From Sphingomonas desiccabilis (GTDB lineage: Bacteria; Pseudomonadota; Alphaproteobacteria; Sphingomonadales; Sphingomonadaceae): a stretch of 64,000 bases of DNA. The stretch lies in NCBI RefSeq assembly GCF_004135605.1, contig NZ_SDPT01000002.1, forward strand, positions 1,092,373 to 1,156,372, in the 5' to 3' direction. Below the pieces are notes generated by a model. The model was not told the origin of the DNA, ran no database searches, and worked only from the letters and a program-made list of their open reading frames with translations. The position numbers and the translations under genes are program-made. Below, piece after piece: positions 28,274 to 37,242 of the stretch; within the stretch, counting starts at the first letter, position 1, and each line of letters opens with the position of its first letter.

Positions 28274-30067
28274 ATGTCAATACGACGCTTACCCGAGCAC
28301 CTCGTCAATCGCATTGCCGCAGGCGAAGTGGTGGAACGCCCCGCCAGCGCGCTGAAAGAACTGGTCGAAAACGCCATCGATGCCGGCGCTACGCGGATCG
28401 CGGTCCGGATCGCGGGCGGGGGCATCGACCTGATCGAAGTGACCGACGACGGCTGCGGCATGACTCCGTCCGACATGGCGCTGGCGCTGGAGCGGCATGC
28501 GACCTCCAAGCTTCCCGACGAGCGGATCGAGGCGGTGGAGACGCTGGGCTTCCGCGGCGAGGCGCTGCCCTCGATCGCAAGCGTAGCGCGGCTGACGATG
28601 GAAAGCCGCCCGCGCGGAAGCGTGGGCTGGATGCGCACCGTCGACAACGGCCGGGTCGAGGCGGAAGGCCCCGCCGCGGTGCCGCCGGGTACGCGGATCC
28701 GGGTCGAAGGGCTGTTTGCCCGCGTTCCCGCGCGTCGCAAGTTCCTGCGCACCCCGCGCTCGGAATTCGCGGCGTGCCTGGATGCGGTGCGCCGGCTGGC
28801 AATGGCGCGGCCGGACATTGCCTTCTCGCTCGAGCACGACGGGCGCCGCGCGCTGTCGGTGCAAGGCGGCGAGACGCAGCCGGAGCGCGTGGCCGGGCTC
28901 GTCGATCGCGCCCTGGCCGACAACAGCGTCGCCATCGACTATGTGCGCGAAGGGATGCGGCTCGGCGGCGTCGCGGGGCTCCCGACCTTCAACCGCGGCA
29001 TCGCCGATCATCAATATCTGTTCGTGAACGGCCGGCCGGTGAAGGACCGGCTGCTCGCCGGCGCGGTGCGCGGCGCCTATGGCGAGATGCTGGCGCGCGA
29101 CCGCCATGCGGTGGTGGCGCTGTTCCTGGACGTGCCGCCCGACCAGATCGACGTCAACGTCCACCCGGCCAAGACCGAGGTGCGCTTCCGCGACCCGGCG
29201 CTGGCGCGCGGGCTGATCGTGGGCGGGCTGCGCCGTTCGCTCGATGCGGCGGGCCACAGGAGCGTGCAGCGCCCGCAGGCGGATGCGCTGGCGGCCTGGC
29301 AGCAGGAGCCGCTTGCACCGGCGATGCCCGAGGGAGCGCTGTTCGCAGCCGCTGCGGCGGCAGGGCAGGGGAGCGCCTCCTACGTTCCCGTGCCGAGCTT
29401 CCACGAGCCGCGTACCGGCTTCTTCACGCCGCCGGCGCCGCAGGCGCGGGCGGAAGTGGCGGAGGCGCCCGTGCCCGCGACCGTGTCCCATCCGCTGGGG
29501 GTCGCCCGGGGGCAGGTGGCCCAGACCTATATCGTCGCCGAGGCGGAGGATGGATTGGTTCTGGTCGACCAGCACGCCGCGCACGAGCGGCTGGTCCTGG
29601 AACGGATGCGCCGCGCCTTGGCGGAGGGCGGCGTCGCGGCGCAGGCGCTGCTGCTGCCCGAAGTGGTCGAACTCGACGAGCCCGCGTGCGATCGGTTGGA
29701 GGAGCGCAGCGCCGAGCTCGCCGAATTCGGGCTGGAACTGGAGCGTTTCGGTCCGCGCGCCATGCTGGTGCGCGCAACTCCGGCGATGCTGGGCAAGAGC
29801 GACATCGCCGGGCTGGTCACCGACCTCGCCGATGAACTGGCGGCGCACGACACGGCGTTCAGCCTGAAGGAACGGATCGACCATGTCGCCGCCACTATGG
29901 CCTGCCACGGATCGGTGCGGGCGGGGCGGGTGCTGTCGGTCGCGGAAATGAACGCGCTGCTCCGCGAGATGGAGGTCACGCCGCATTCCGGCCAGTGCAA
30001 CCATGGACGGCCGACGTGGGTGAAACTGTCCATGCTCGACGTGGAGAAGCTGTTCGGGCGGAAGTAG
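28274..30067 (+). CDS. mutL: DNA mismatch repair protein MutL
   Basis: 597 residues. The N-terminal GHKL ATPase has ELVENAIDAGAT, DDGCGM and TLGFRGEALPSI. A variable Pro/Ala linker follows, then a C-terminal dimerisation domain with DQHAAHERLVLE starting at Asp432. This fits the DQHAx2Ex4E endonuclease motif, so this MutL probably nicks DNA itself, consistent with no MutH in alphaproteobacteria. ATG at 28274 gives MSIRRLPEHLVNRIAAGEVV. Divergent from mreB. Confidence 0.96.
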   Translation: MSIRRLPEHLVNRIAAGEVVERPASALKELVENAIDAGATRIAVRIAGGGIDLIEVTDDGCGMTPSDMALALERHATSKLPDERIEAVETLGFRGEALPSIASVARLTMESRPRGSVGWMRTVDNGRVEAEGPAAVPPGTRIRVEGLFARVPARRKFLRTPRSEFAACLDAVRRLAMARPDIAFSLEHDGRRALSVQGGETQPERVAGLVDRALADNSVAIDYVREGMRLGGVAGLPTFNRGIADHQYLFVNGRPVKDRLLAGAVRGAYGEMLARDRHAVVALFLDVPPDQIDVNVHPAKTEVRFRDPALARGLIVGGLRRSLDAAGHRSVQRPQADALAAWQQEPLAPAMPEGALFAAAAAAGQGSASYVPVPSFHEPRTGFFTPPAPQARAEVAEAPVPATVSHPLGVARGQVAQTYIVAEAEDGLVLVDQHAAHERLVLERMRRALAEGGVAAQALLLPEVVELDEPACDRLEERSAELAEFGLELERFGPRAMLVRATPAMLGKSDIAGLVTDLADELAAHDTAFSLKERIDHVAATMACHGSVRAGRVLSVAEMNALLREMEVTPHSGQCNHGRPTWVKLSMLDVEKLFGRK

Positions 30068-30081
30068 CTCCGGAGGGGCGC

Positions 30082-30591
30082 TCAGCAGTACCGGTCCGTG
30101 AACCTCCTCTGCTCGGCCGGATGGAGACCATTCCACCGCCGCACGATGAAGTCGGCGGCCGCAAAACACTGCCGGTAGAAGTCCCTCCCGTTCTCTTCCG
30201 CCGTTCTTGCGGAGGCGAGGCAAAGACGCGCCGTCTCCTCGGCCGAGAAGATCTCGGCGACGAAGGGACCGGGCACGCCCCTGCTGGGGAGCGCGACCAG
30301 CAGGTCCGATTTGAAGCGCTCGACGCCGGAGGCATCTTTCGCCCAGGAGGGAAGCGCGGCAACCGGTTTGGCTACCGAGCGCTGGGGGCTTCCTTCAGCC
30401 GCACGCGGCGTCGGTGCAGGCTGCCGCTCCGGGACCGCTCTGTCCGTCCATGCTCGCAACGCGAGCGCGCCGATGACCGGGAGAAACGACAAGCCGTAGG
30501 TTGGGATCGCGAGCAGAAGCGCAACGAAAAGCAACATCCACACGGTTGGCGCCCCCTGCCGGCGAGCAGCCTTCCATCTATGCACCCCCAT
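30082..30591 (-). CDS. Hypothetical membrane-anchored protein
   Basis: 169 residues; not recognised. It has a basic N-terminus, one or two hydrophobic segments at about 17-45 (VWMLLFVALLLAIPTYGLSF, PVIGALALRAW), a Pro/Ala linker and a soluble C-terminal domain (AEIFSAEETARLCLASARTA, four Cys overall). It is convergent with mutL, with a 14-bp gap, and sits between mutL and the DAHP synthase gene. Codon use looks like that of neighbours. Confidence 0.55.
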   Translation of the reverse strand: MGVHRWKAARRQGAPTVWMLLFVALLLAIPTYGLSFLPVIGALALRAWTDRAVPERQPAPTPRAAEGSPQRSVAKPVAALPSWAKDASGVERFKSDLLVALPSRGVPGPFVAEIFSAEETARLCLASARTAEENGRDFYRQCFAAADFIVRRWNGLHPAEQRRFTDRYC

Positions 30592-30660
30592 GTGCCGGAT
30601 CAGCTGATTGCCACTTCCCGCTCCTACTTCGAGAACCCTAACAATCCGTAGCGAACCGAC

Positions 30661-30684
30661 GGAGCCCCCCTCCGGGGGGCCTCC
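30661..30684 (-). terminator. Possible terminator after the DAHP synthase gene
   Basis: GGAGCCCCCC, loop TCC, GGGGGGCCTCC: a strong G+C hairpin just downstream of the aroG stop (minus strand), but no T-run follows, so intrinsic termination is uncertain. Confidence 0.35.
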
Positions 30685-30690
30685 GCGCGC

Positions 30691-32283
30691 TTACGCCGCC
30701 GCGCGCCGCCGTTCCGCCATCTCCGCGTTCAGCATCTCGGCCAGCAGGAATGCCAGCTCCAGGCTCTGCCCGGCGTTCAGCCGCGGATCGCAGTAGGTGT
30801 GGTAACGATCGGCGAGCGCCTGCTCGGTCACCGCCACCGCGCCGCCGGTGCATTCGGTGACGTTCTGCCCGGTCATCTCGGCATGGATGCCGCCCGCGAA
30901 GCTGCCCTCCGCGCGATGCACGGCAAAGAAGCCGCGGACCTCGGCCAGGATCCGTTCGAACGGACGCGTCTTGTAGCCGTTGGCCGCCTTGATGACGTTG
31001 CCGTGCATCGGGTCGCAGCTCCACACCACCGGATGCCCCTCCCGCTGAACGGCGCGGACCAGCGTCGGCAGGTGCTTCTCGATCTTGTCGTGGCCGTAGC
31101 GGGTGATGAGCGTCATCCGGCCGGGCACGCGTCCCGGATTGAGCACGTCGAGCAGCCGCAGCAGCGCGTCCGGCTCCAGGCTCGGCCCGCACTTCATGCC
31201 GATCGGGTTGCGGATGCCGCGCAGGTACTCGACGTGCGCCGATCCCTCGAACCGGGTGCGGTCGCCGATCCACAGGAAGTGGGCGGAGGTGTCGTACCAG
31301 TCGCCGGTCAGCGAATCCTGCCGGGTCAGCGCCTGCTCGTAGGGAAGCAGCAGCGCCTCGTGGCTGGTGTAGAAGCTGGTTGCCTTCAGCTGCGGCACGC
31401 TGTCCGCGTCGATGCCGCAGGCGGACATGAAATCGAGTGCCTCGCTGATGCGATCGGCGATGTCGGCGTATTTCTGCGCGAGTGGGCCGCGCCCCATGAA
31501 GTCGTGCGTCCAGCGGTGAACCTGGTGCAGGTTCGCATAGCCGCCAGTTGCGAACGCACGCAGCAGGTTCAGCGTCGCTGCCGATTGCGAATAGCCGCGG
31601 ATCATCCGCTGCGGATCGGGAACGCGGGAGTCCGGCGTGAAGGCGATGTCGTTGATGATGTCGCCGCGGTAGCTCGGCAGCTCCACCCCGTCCTGCGCCT
31701 CCATCGGCGCCGAACGCGGCTTGGCGAACTGGCCGGCCATGCGGCCGAGCTTCACGGTCGGCAGCTTGGACGCAAAGGTCAGTACCACCGCCATCTGCAG
31801 CAGCACGCGGAAGGTGTCGCGGATGTTGTTGGCGCTGTGCTCTGCAAAGCTCTCCGCGCAGTCGCCGCCCTGGAGCAGGAAGGCGCGACCCGCCGCGACC
31901 TCGGCAAGCTCCGCCGTGAGGTTGCGCGCCTCGCCCGCGAACACCAGCGGCGGAAAGCTCGCCAGCTGCGCGGTGGCGGCATCGAGTGCATCCGCGTCCG
32001 GATAGTCGGGGAGCTGGCGGGCCTCGGCCCGCTTCCAGCTGTCGGGGGCCCAGTTCGCTGCCATGGCATTCTCCAGAGAGGGAGCCGGGATGAACCAGTC
32101 GGCGTGATGCGCGATGCCGTTGGCTGCAATCTGGTTCACCACCTTCGCATTGGCGCGCTTGCCGTCTTCTTCCCAGCCTTGGACGGTGCTGCCGGGCGTG
32201 TCGTACCACGCCCCGAACCCCGCACGGGTGAGCGCGCGTTCTTCGCGAAAACGTCGGATCTTGGCACCGGCTAGCGTCGTCAT
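30691..32283 (-). CDS. Class II DAHP synthase with an in-frame N-terminal HTH module
   Basis: Residues 74-530 are a complete class II 3-deoxy-7-phosphoheptulonate synthase (first shikimate step): [49 protein letters not shown] and [21 protein letters not shown]. Residues 1-73 form a small HTH-like domain ([20 protein letters not shown], then [32 protein letters not shown]). No stop separates them. A GGAG seven bases before the ATG at 32064 ([10 protein letters not shown]) suggests that the enzyme may also be made separately, with 457 residues. The HTH part looks like a small XRE-type regulator, so either a real fusion, a two-start gene or a lost stop is possible. Confidence 0.85.
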   Translation of the reverse strand: MTTLAGAKIRRFREERALTRAGFGAWYDTPGSTVQGWEEDGKRANAKVVNQIAANGIAHHADWFIPAPSLENAMAANWAPDSWKRAEARQLPDYPDADALDAATAQLASFPPLVFAGEARNLTAELAEVAAGRAFLLQGGDCAESFAEHSANNIRDTFRVLLQMAVVLTFASKLPTVKLGRMAGQFAKPRSAPMEAQDGVELPSYRGDIINDIAFTPDSRVPDPQRMIRGYSQSAATLNLLRAFATGGYANLHQVHRWTHDFMGRGPLAQKYADIADRISEALDFMSACGIDADSVPQLKATSFYTSHEALLLPYEQALTRQDSLTGDWYDTSAHFLWIGDRTRFEGSAHVEYLRGIRNPIGMKCGPSLEPDALLRLLDVLNPGRVPGRMTLITRYGHDKIEKHLPTLVRAVQREGHPVVWSCDPMHGNVIKAANGYKTRPFERILAEVRGFFAVHRAEGSFAGGIHAEMTGQNVTECTGGAVAVTEQALADRYHTYCDPRLNAGQSLELAFLLAEMLNAEMAERRRAAA

Positions 32284-32370
32284 GCTTCCGCGTTACCCGA
32301 TCCGGGTAATGCTGAGCAACTGCTTTGTGGTTTAGCCAGCCCCTCTCCGATGTTTACCCGTCGCCGTTTG

Positions 32371-32462
32371 TCTCGAGCAGGGATTGAGCTTGTCGAGGGC
32401 CCGTGTTGAGAGAGCCGCGGCCAGTTCTCGATACGCCATCTCGACAAGCTCGATGGATACTC
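32371..32462. repeat. Paired-hairpin repeat with a 12-bp inverted repeat
   Basis: GAGCTTGTCGAG at 32386-32397 and its exact complement CTCGACAAGCTC at 32440-32451, flanked by CTCGAGCAGGGATT on the left and CGATGGATACTCA on the right. It occupies the 244-bp gap upstream of the DAHP synthase gene and downstream of cysS; no gene is seen there. Same general design as the other paired-hairpin repeats but a different sequence family. Confidence 0.65.
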
Positions 32463-32527
32463 AAACCCAACGGAGTGGAGGCGGGGGCAGCTACTCGCAC
32501 TAAACGGGTCTGGAGGGGCGGCTCGTC

Positions 32528-33985
32528 TTAGAACGCCGGCTTCCAATCCCAGCCGAGCGGGTCGCCGTCCATTACCTCGATACCTGCAACGGCAAGCTCG
32601 TCACGGATCGCGTCGGAGCGGGCGAAGTCCTTGTCGGCGCGGGCCTGCCTGCGTTCGGCAAGGCGCGCCTCGACGTCTTCGGCAGCAATCGTGGCGCCGG
32701 CCGGCCGCACGCGCAGCGCGGCGCGCTCCAGGCGGAGCAGGTCGAGGCCAAGCACCGCGTCGAACTCGGCGAGGGCGGCAAGCCGGTCGGCCGGCGACAG
32801 CTTCTTGTCGGCGAGCAGTTCGTCCAGCACCGGCAACGCGCGCGGGGTGGCGAGGTCGTCTGATACAGCCTCGTCCAGCCGCGTGAGATAGGCCGCGGCC
32901 TTGTCGGTGCTGCCCTCCGCGTCGCCGGCGCGGGCCTTGAGCGCCGACACCGTCATCACCAGCCGCTTGAGCCGGGTGAGCGCGGCGACCAGGTTCTCGC
33001 CCGAGAACTCCAGCTCGCTGCGATAATGCGCCGACAGGCACATCAGCCGATAGGCGAGCGGGTGGACGCCCGCGCCGATCAGGGTCTGGAGCGTGGTGAA
33101 GCCGCCCTTGGACTTGGACATCTTGCCCGATCGCTCGACCAGGAAGTTGTTGTGCATCCAGAAGCGCGCGCCGGTGAAGTCCGGATCCGCGTCGGTGCAG
33201 CCGCAATAGGCCTGGTTCTGCGCGATCTCGTTGGGGTGATGGATCTCGCGGTGGTCGATGCCGCCGGTGTGGATGTCGAACGGCTCGGGGCCGAGATACT
33301 TGAGGCTCATCACCGAGCATTCGAGGTGCCATCCGGGCGCTCCCTTGCCCCAGGGGGAGTCCCATTCCATCTGCCGCTGCTCGCCCGGCGGCGATTTGCG
33401 CCAGATCGCGAAGTCCTGCGGGTGGCGCTTGCCGGCGACCGGGTCGATGCGCCCTGCGGCCGCGTCGTCCTGCCCACCTGCGAGGCGGCCGTAGTTCGGC
33501 ACGCTGCTGCTGTCGAAATAGAGGCCGCTGTCGAGTTCGTAGCAGTGATCGGGCGCGATCTTCTCGGCGAAAGCGATCATCTCGGCGATGTGATCGGTCG
33601 CGACCGACCAGCGGGTGGGATCGGCGATGTTGAGGTCGGCGAGGTTCTGCTTGAACGCGGCGGTGTAGTGGGCGGCGATGTCCCAGATGCTCTGCGCCTG
33701 CGCGCGCGCTGCCGCCTCCATCTTGTCGTCGCCGGCGTCGGCGTCGGAGGTCAAGTGGCCGACGTCGGTGATGTTGATGACGTGGGTGAGCGGATAGCCC
33801 TTCCACTTGAGCACGCGCGCCAGCGTGTCGGTGAAGACGTACGCGCGCAGGTTGCCGATGTGGGCGTAGTTGTAGACCGTCGGACCGCAGGAATAGACGC
33901 GCGCGCCGCGCTCGGGATCGGCGGGCGCGAAGCGCTCCAACGAGCGGGTCAGCGAATTGTAGAGCGTGAGCGGTGCGGTCGACAT
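32528..33985 (-). CDS. cysS: Cysteinyl-tRNA synthetase
   Basis: 485 residues, class Ia synthetase charging tRNA-Cys. Motifs: zinc Cys and HIGH signature in YSCGPTVYNYAHIGNLRAYV, and KMSKS in SGKMSKSKGGF. The DALR-type helical domain lies at the C-terminus. ATG at 33985 (MSTAPLTLYNSLTRS) is the conserved start; the open frame upstream is a shadow of the SRPBCC gene region. Divergent from the stress operon at 34136. Confidence 0.95.
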   Translation of the reverse strand: MSTAPLTLYNSLTRSLERFAPADPERGARVYSCGPTVYNYAHIGNLRAYVFTDTLARVLKWKGYPLTHVINITDVGHLTSDADAGDDKMEAAARAQAQSIWDIAAHYTAAFKQNLADLNIADPTRWSVATDHIAEMIAFAEKIAPDHCYELDSGLYFDSSSVPNYGRLAGGQDDAAAGRIDPVAGKRHPQDFAIWRKSPPGEQRQMEWDSPWGKGAPGWHLECSVMSLKYLGPEPFDIHTGGIDHREIHHPNEIAQNQAYCGCTDADPDFTGARFWMHNNFLVERSGKMSKSKGGFTTLQTLIGAGVHPLAYRLMCLSAHYRSELEFSGENLVAALTRLKRLVMTVSALKARAGDAEGSTDKAAAYLTRLDEAVSDDLATPRALPVLDELLADKKLSPADRLAALAEFDAVLGLDLLRLERAALRVRPAGATIAAEDVEARLAERRQARADKDFARSDAIRDELAVAGIEVMDGDPLGWDWKPAF

Positions 33986-34050
33986 GCCGCGCGCATAGCT
34001 CTTGCGTGAGGCGCTGCCAACGCGCGTCCGAACGACTTTCGCGACGTCCG

Positions 34051-34075
34051 GCGGAACGGGCGCGCGCGCTGTCGG
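34051..34075 (+). promoter_or_regulatory. EcfG-like promoter candidate upstream of the SRPBCC operon
   Basis: GGAAC, 16-nt spacer, GGTT; one mismatch to the EcfG consensus GGAAC-N16/17-CGTT. It lies about 60 bp before the first start codon of the SRPBCC/ADH/SDR operon. Confidence 0.35.
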
Positions 34076-34135
34076 TTGGCAGCACAAGGCGATTTTCAAA
34101 GCGCCGCGAAGCAGAAACAGCCCAGGAGCGATGCG

Positions 34136-34693
34136 ATGAGCGATGAGGCCAGGGACGACGCACCCGACATCCTTGCAAAGGACGCCGAGGTACGGCGCGG
34201 CGACACGCCGGGCGGCCAATCCTCGGTGACCGGGGTCGCCGTCACGATCAACAAGCCGCGCCAGGAACTCTACGCCTATTGGCGCGACTTCTCGAACCTC
34301 GCAGGGGTCATGGAGAACGTTGAGTCGATCGAGGTGCTCGATCGCAACCGCTCCCACTGGAAGGTGAAGGGCCCCAACGGTCTCTACGAATGGGACGCGA
34401 TCGTCACCGAGGATGTCGAGGGCGAACGGATCGCCTGGAAATCGGCGGAGGGCGCCGATGTCGAGAACAGCGGCTGGGTGGCGTTCAGCGACGCGAATCC
34501 CGGCCGGGGTACGGTCGTGACCGCGGCCATCGCCTATGAGCCCCCTGGAGGCCTCGTCGGCAAGGTCGTGGCCAAGCTGACCCAGAAGGAGCCGCGGATC
34601 CAGGCGCGGCGGGACTTGCGGCGGCTGAAGCAGCTGCTGGAGACCGGCGAGATCGCCACAAGCTCGCCGCCCAATCCGGCGCCCAAGGCCTGA
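34136..34693 (+). CDS. SRPBCC family protein (cyclase/dehydrase-like)
   Basis: 185 residues. A START/Bet v1-like ligand-binding fold in residues about 30-165: [54 protein letters not shown]. Such proteins occur in general-stress operons of alphaproteobacteria, ligand unknown. CAGGAG precedes the ATG at 34136. It is the first gene of an operon with a Zn-dependent dehydrogenase and an SDR. Confidence 0.85.
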   Translation: MSDEARDDAPDILAKDAEVRRGDTPGGQSSVTGVAVTINKPRQELYAYWRDFSNLAGVMENVESIEVLDRNRSHWKVKGPNGLYEWDAIVTEDVEGERIAWKSAEGADVENSGWVAFSDANPGRGTVVTAAIAYEPPGGLVGKVVAKLTQKEPRIQARRDLRRLKQLLETGEIATSSPPNPAPKA

Positions 34694-34719
34694 TCCCCTC
34701 TTTTCTCAAGGAAAACCAG

Positions 34720-35910
34720 ATGCGAGCTCTCACCTGGCACGGCAAGCACGACGTCCGCGTGGATACGGTGCCCGATCCCGAGATCCTCAACCCGCGCGAC
34801 GCGATCCTCAAGATCACGTCGACCGCGATCTGCGGGTCCGACCTGCACCTCTACGACGGCTATATCCCGACCATGAAGGCGGGCGACATCCTGGGCCACG
34901 AGTTCATGGGCGAGGTGGTCGAGACCGGCCCGAAGTCCACGCTCAAGAAGGGCCAGCGCGTCGTCGTTCCCTTCGTGATCGCATGCGGCGAATGCTATTT
35001 CTGCGGCAAGCAGCAGTATTCGGCCTGCGACAACTCGAATCCGGCCGACAACCAGGACATCGCCCCCAACCTCTGGGGCGCGGCACCCGCAGGGCTGTTC
35101 GGCTACAGCCACATGACCGGCGGCTATCCCGGCGGCCAGGCCGAGTATGTCCGCGTGCCCTTCTCGGACGTTGGTCCGATCGTGATCCCGGACGGGATCG
35201 AGGACGAAAAGGTGCTGTTCCTGTCGGACATCCTGCCGACCGGCTGGATGGCGGCGGAGAACTGCGACATCGAGCCCGGCGACACGGTTGCGGTCTGGGG
35301 CTGCGGCCCCGTCGGGCTCTTCGGCATCCAGTCTGCGTTCGTCCTGGGCGCGCACCGCGTGATCGCGATCGACCATTTCCCGCACCGCTTGGAACTCGCC
35401 AAGCAAATGGGCGCGGAAGTCATCAACTTCGAGCAGACAGACGTCTATGATGCGTTGATGACGATGACCGGCGGCATTGGGCCGGACGCCGTGATGGACG
35501 CGGTCGGGCTGGAGAGCCACGGGCTCTACCTCGACAACGTGGTCGATCAGATCAAGGCATCGACCTTCCTCGGCACCGATCGGCCGCATGCGCTGCGCCA
35601 GGCGATCATGGCCTGCCGCAAGGGCGGGCGCGTGTCGGTACCGGGCGTCTATGGTGGCTTCGTCGACAAGTTCCCGTTCGGGGCGGTCATGGAGAAGGGG
35701 CTGACGCTCAAGACGGGACAGACCCACGTCCAGCGCTACCTGCCCGGATTGCTCCAGGCGATCCTGGAGGAGAAGCTCGACACGACCTTCCTGATCTCGG
35801 ATCGCATGAGCCTGGAGGAAGCCCCCAAAGGCTATGCCAAGTTCAAGAACGAGCAGAACGAATGCACCAAGGTGGTGCTGAAGCCGGACTGGGCAAAGGC
35901 CACGGCCTGA
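34720..35910 (+). CDS. Zinc-dependent alcohol dehydrogenase family protein
   Basis: 396-residue MDR-type dehydrogenase. Catalytic zinc site residues are in [11 protein letters not shown] and [10 protein letters not shown]; structural zinc cysteines are in [15 protein letters not shown]. The NAD(P) Rossmann motif is [13 protein letters not shown]. The long form with [14 protein letters not shown] resembles glutathione-independent formaldehyde/aldehyde dehydrogenases, but substrate is not certain. 26 bp after the SRPBCC gene. Confidence 0.9.
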   Translation: MRALTWHGKHDVRVDTVPDPEILNPRDAILKITSTAICGSDLHLYDGYIPTMKAGDILGHEFMGEVVETGPKSTLKKGQRVVVPFVIACGECYFCGKQQYSACDNSNPADNQDIAPNLWGAAPAGLFGYSHMTGGYPGGQAEYVRVPFSDVGPIVIPDGIEDEKVLFLSDILPTGWMAAENCDIEPGDTVAVWGCGPVGLFGIQSAFVLGAHRVIAIDHFPHRLELAKQMGAEVINFEQTDVYDALMTMTGGIGPDAVMDAVGLESHGLYLDNVVDQIKASTFLGTDRPHALRQAIMACRKGGRVSVPGVYGGFVDKFPFGAVMEKGLTLKTGQTHVQRYLPGLLQAILEEKLDTTFLISDRMSLEEAPKGYAKFKNEQNECTKVVLKPDWAKATA

Positions 35911-35932
35911 AACCCGAAGAGGAGCCCAACAC

Positions 35933-36706
35933 ATGGCAGAGAAGCTTGCAGTGATTACCGGTGCCTCGACGGGCATCGGCTATGAGATCGCGAAGATCGC
36001 GGCAGGAGAGGGGTTCGACCTGATCGTCGTTGCCGACGAGCCGCAGATCAACGCCGCCGCGGGCGCATTCGGCGCGGACGGCATATCGGTACAGGCGGTA
36101 CAGGCCGACCTTTCGACCATCGAAGGCAACGACCAGTTGCTCGCCGCCATCGGCGAACGCGATGTGGACGTGCTGGTCGCGAACGCGGGCCTGGGACTGG
36201 GCCACGCGTTCCTGGATCAGGACGTGGCGGCATGGCGTCGGGTCATCGACACCAACGTGACCGGCACCACCTATCTGCTGCAGAAGATGCTCCAGCGGAT
36301 GAAGGCACGCGACGCCGGCCAGGTACTGATCACCGGATCGATCGCGGGGCTGATGCCGGGTGCCTATCAGGCGGTGTACAACGGCACCAAGGCGTATCTC
36401 GACAGCTTCGCCTATGCCCTTCGCAACGAGCTGAAGGACACGAGCGTGTCGATCACGGTGCTGATGCCGGGACCGACGGAGACCGAGTTCTTCAAGCGCG
36501 CCAACATGATGGACACGCCGGTGGGTACCCAGGACAAGGACGATGCGGCCATGGTCGCGCGGACCGGCTGGGACGCGATGCAGAAGGGCACGGCCCACGT
36601 CGTCGCCGGGACCAAGAACAAGATCCAGGCCGCGGTCAGCCATGTCGTACCCGACACCGTGCTGGCCCGGATGCACGAGAACATGGCGAAGCCCGACGGG
36701 GAATAA
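35933..36706 (+). CDS. SDR family oxidoreductase
   Basis: 257 residues of classical short-chain dehydrogenase type. Cofactor motif TGASTGIGYEIAK, NAG in VLVANAGLGLG, catalytic Ser in ITGSIAGLMPG and YNGTK (YxxxK). The adenine-side Asp/Arg pattern is weak, so cofactor preference is not clear. It follows the Zn-dehydrogenase by 22 bp and completes the three-gene operon, which ends at a hairpin and a terminator. Confidence 0.9.
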   Translation: MAEKLAVITGASTGIGYEIAKIAAGEGFDLIVVADEPQINAAAGAFGADGISVQAVQADLSTIEGNDQLLAAIGERDVDVLVANAGLGLGHAFLDQDVAAWRRVIDTNVTGTTYLLQKMLQRMKARDAGQVLITGSIAGLMPGAYQAVYNGTKAYLDSFAYALRNELKDTSVSITVLMPGPTETEFFKRANMMDTPVGTQDKDDAAMVARTGWDAMQKGTAHVVAGTKNKIQAAVSHVVPDTVLARMHENMAKPDGE

Positions 36707-36712
36707 GGCCTG

Positions 36713-36744
36713 CCTGGTGCTCTCGCGAAGGCGGCAGCACCAGG
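36713..36744. repeat. Hairpin repeat, half unit
   Basis: CCTGGTGCT and AGCACCAGG flank a 14-nt loop containing CTCGCGAAGGCGG. This resembles one arm of the 88-bp paired-hairpin family at 3591/52505. Confidence 0.45.
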
Positions 36745-36796
36745 GCATGGCGATGGCTGCGGCTTAGGTGGGTGCCTCTTGAAGGTTGCTCCAGGG

Positions 36797-36822
36797 AAAG
36801 GGGGAGCGCCGCTCCCCCTTTT
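36797..36822. terminator. Bidirectional rho-independent terminator
   Basis: AAAGGGGGAGC-GCC-GCTCCCCCTTTT: a near-perfect hairpin with A-run and T-run, so it can stop both the SDR operon (+) and the convergent small gene (-). Confidence 0.9.
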
Positions 36823-36827
36823 CTACG

Positions 36828-37145
36828 TCAGCCCGCCAGCGGGGTCGGAATTGGGGCCGCGGCGCGCGGCTTCTCGCCCAGCGCTGCGCGGACCATCGTG
36901 TCCCAGATCTCGGCGGCGTCGGCGCTTTCCAGCGCATTGCCGGCGGTTACCATTTCCTGGCTGGGTTCCCGCAGCGCCCGCAGGATGGCGGCGGCACGCG
37001 GCAGCTCGTCGGGAAGACGCTCGTTGACCTCTGCGCTGACTACCTCGTCCGGCTCGGCGTCGCCGCGGCCATTGGGGCTGAGCGCGTGGGCCACCAGCAC
37101 GCGCGCGATGCGTTCGATCGGGGAGGTGGCGGCGATATGGGTCAT
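36828..37145 (-). CDS. Small hypothetical protein, probably stress-regulated
   Basis: 105 residues beginning MTHIAATSPIERIARVLVAH; soluble, helical, acidic, with ERLPDELPRAAAILRALREP and a C-terminal TMVRAALGE. No family recognised. ATG at 37145 has an ideal AAGGAGAGCCCC before it; the longer open frame upstream is a shadow of the transporter gene. An excellent EcfG-type promoter lies 23 bp upstream. It is separated from the SDR operon by a bidirectional terminator. Confidence 0.7.
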   Translation of the reverse strand: MTHIAATSPIERIARVLVAHALSPNGRGDAEPDEVVSAEVNERLPDELPRAAAILRALREPSQEMVTAGNALESADAAEIWDTMVRAALGEKPRAAAPIPTPLAG

Positions 37146-37167
37146 GGGGCTCTCCTTTTGCCGGTCG

Positions 37168-37193
37168 AACGCGCCTGCGCGCCGCTGCGTTCC
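37168..37193 (-). promoter_or_regulatory. EcfG-type (general stress response) promoter
   Basis: On the minus strand: GGAAC, exactly 17 nt, CGTT, matching the alphaproteobacterial EcfG consensus (GGAAC-N16/17-CGTT). The -10 element ends 23 bp before the start codon of the small gene 36828-37145, leaving a short leader with its Shine-Dalgarno sequence. Confidence 0.6.
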
Positions 37194-37242
37194 GGCGGCG
37201 GCGCGGTTGACAAGCGGGACGCGGAAGGCACGTGTGGCCGGG

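Noticed and set aside
32200..32283. Separate annotation of the HTH module as its own gene
   Set aside because: There is no stop codon before the DAHP synthase; it is reported as one gene with an internal start instead.
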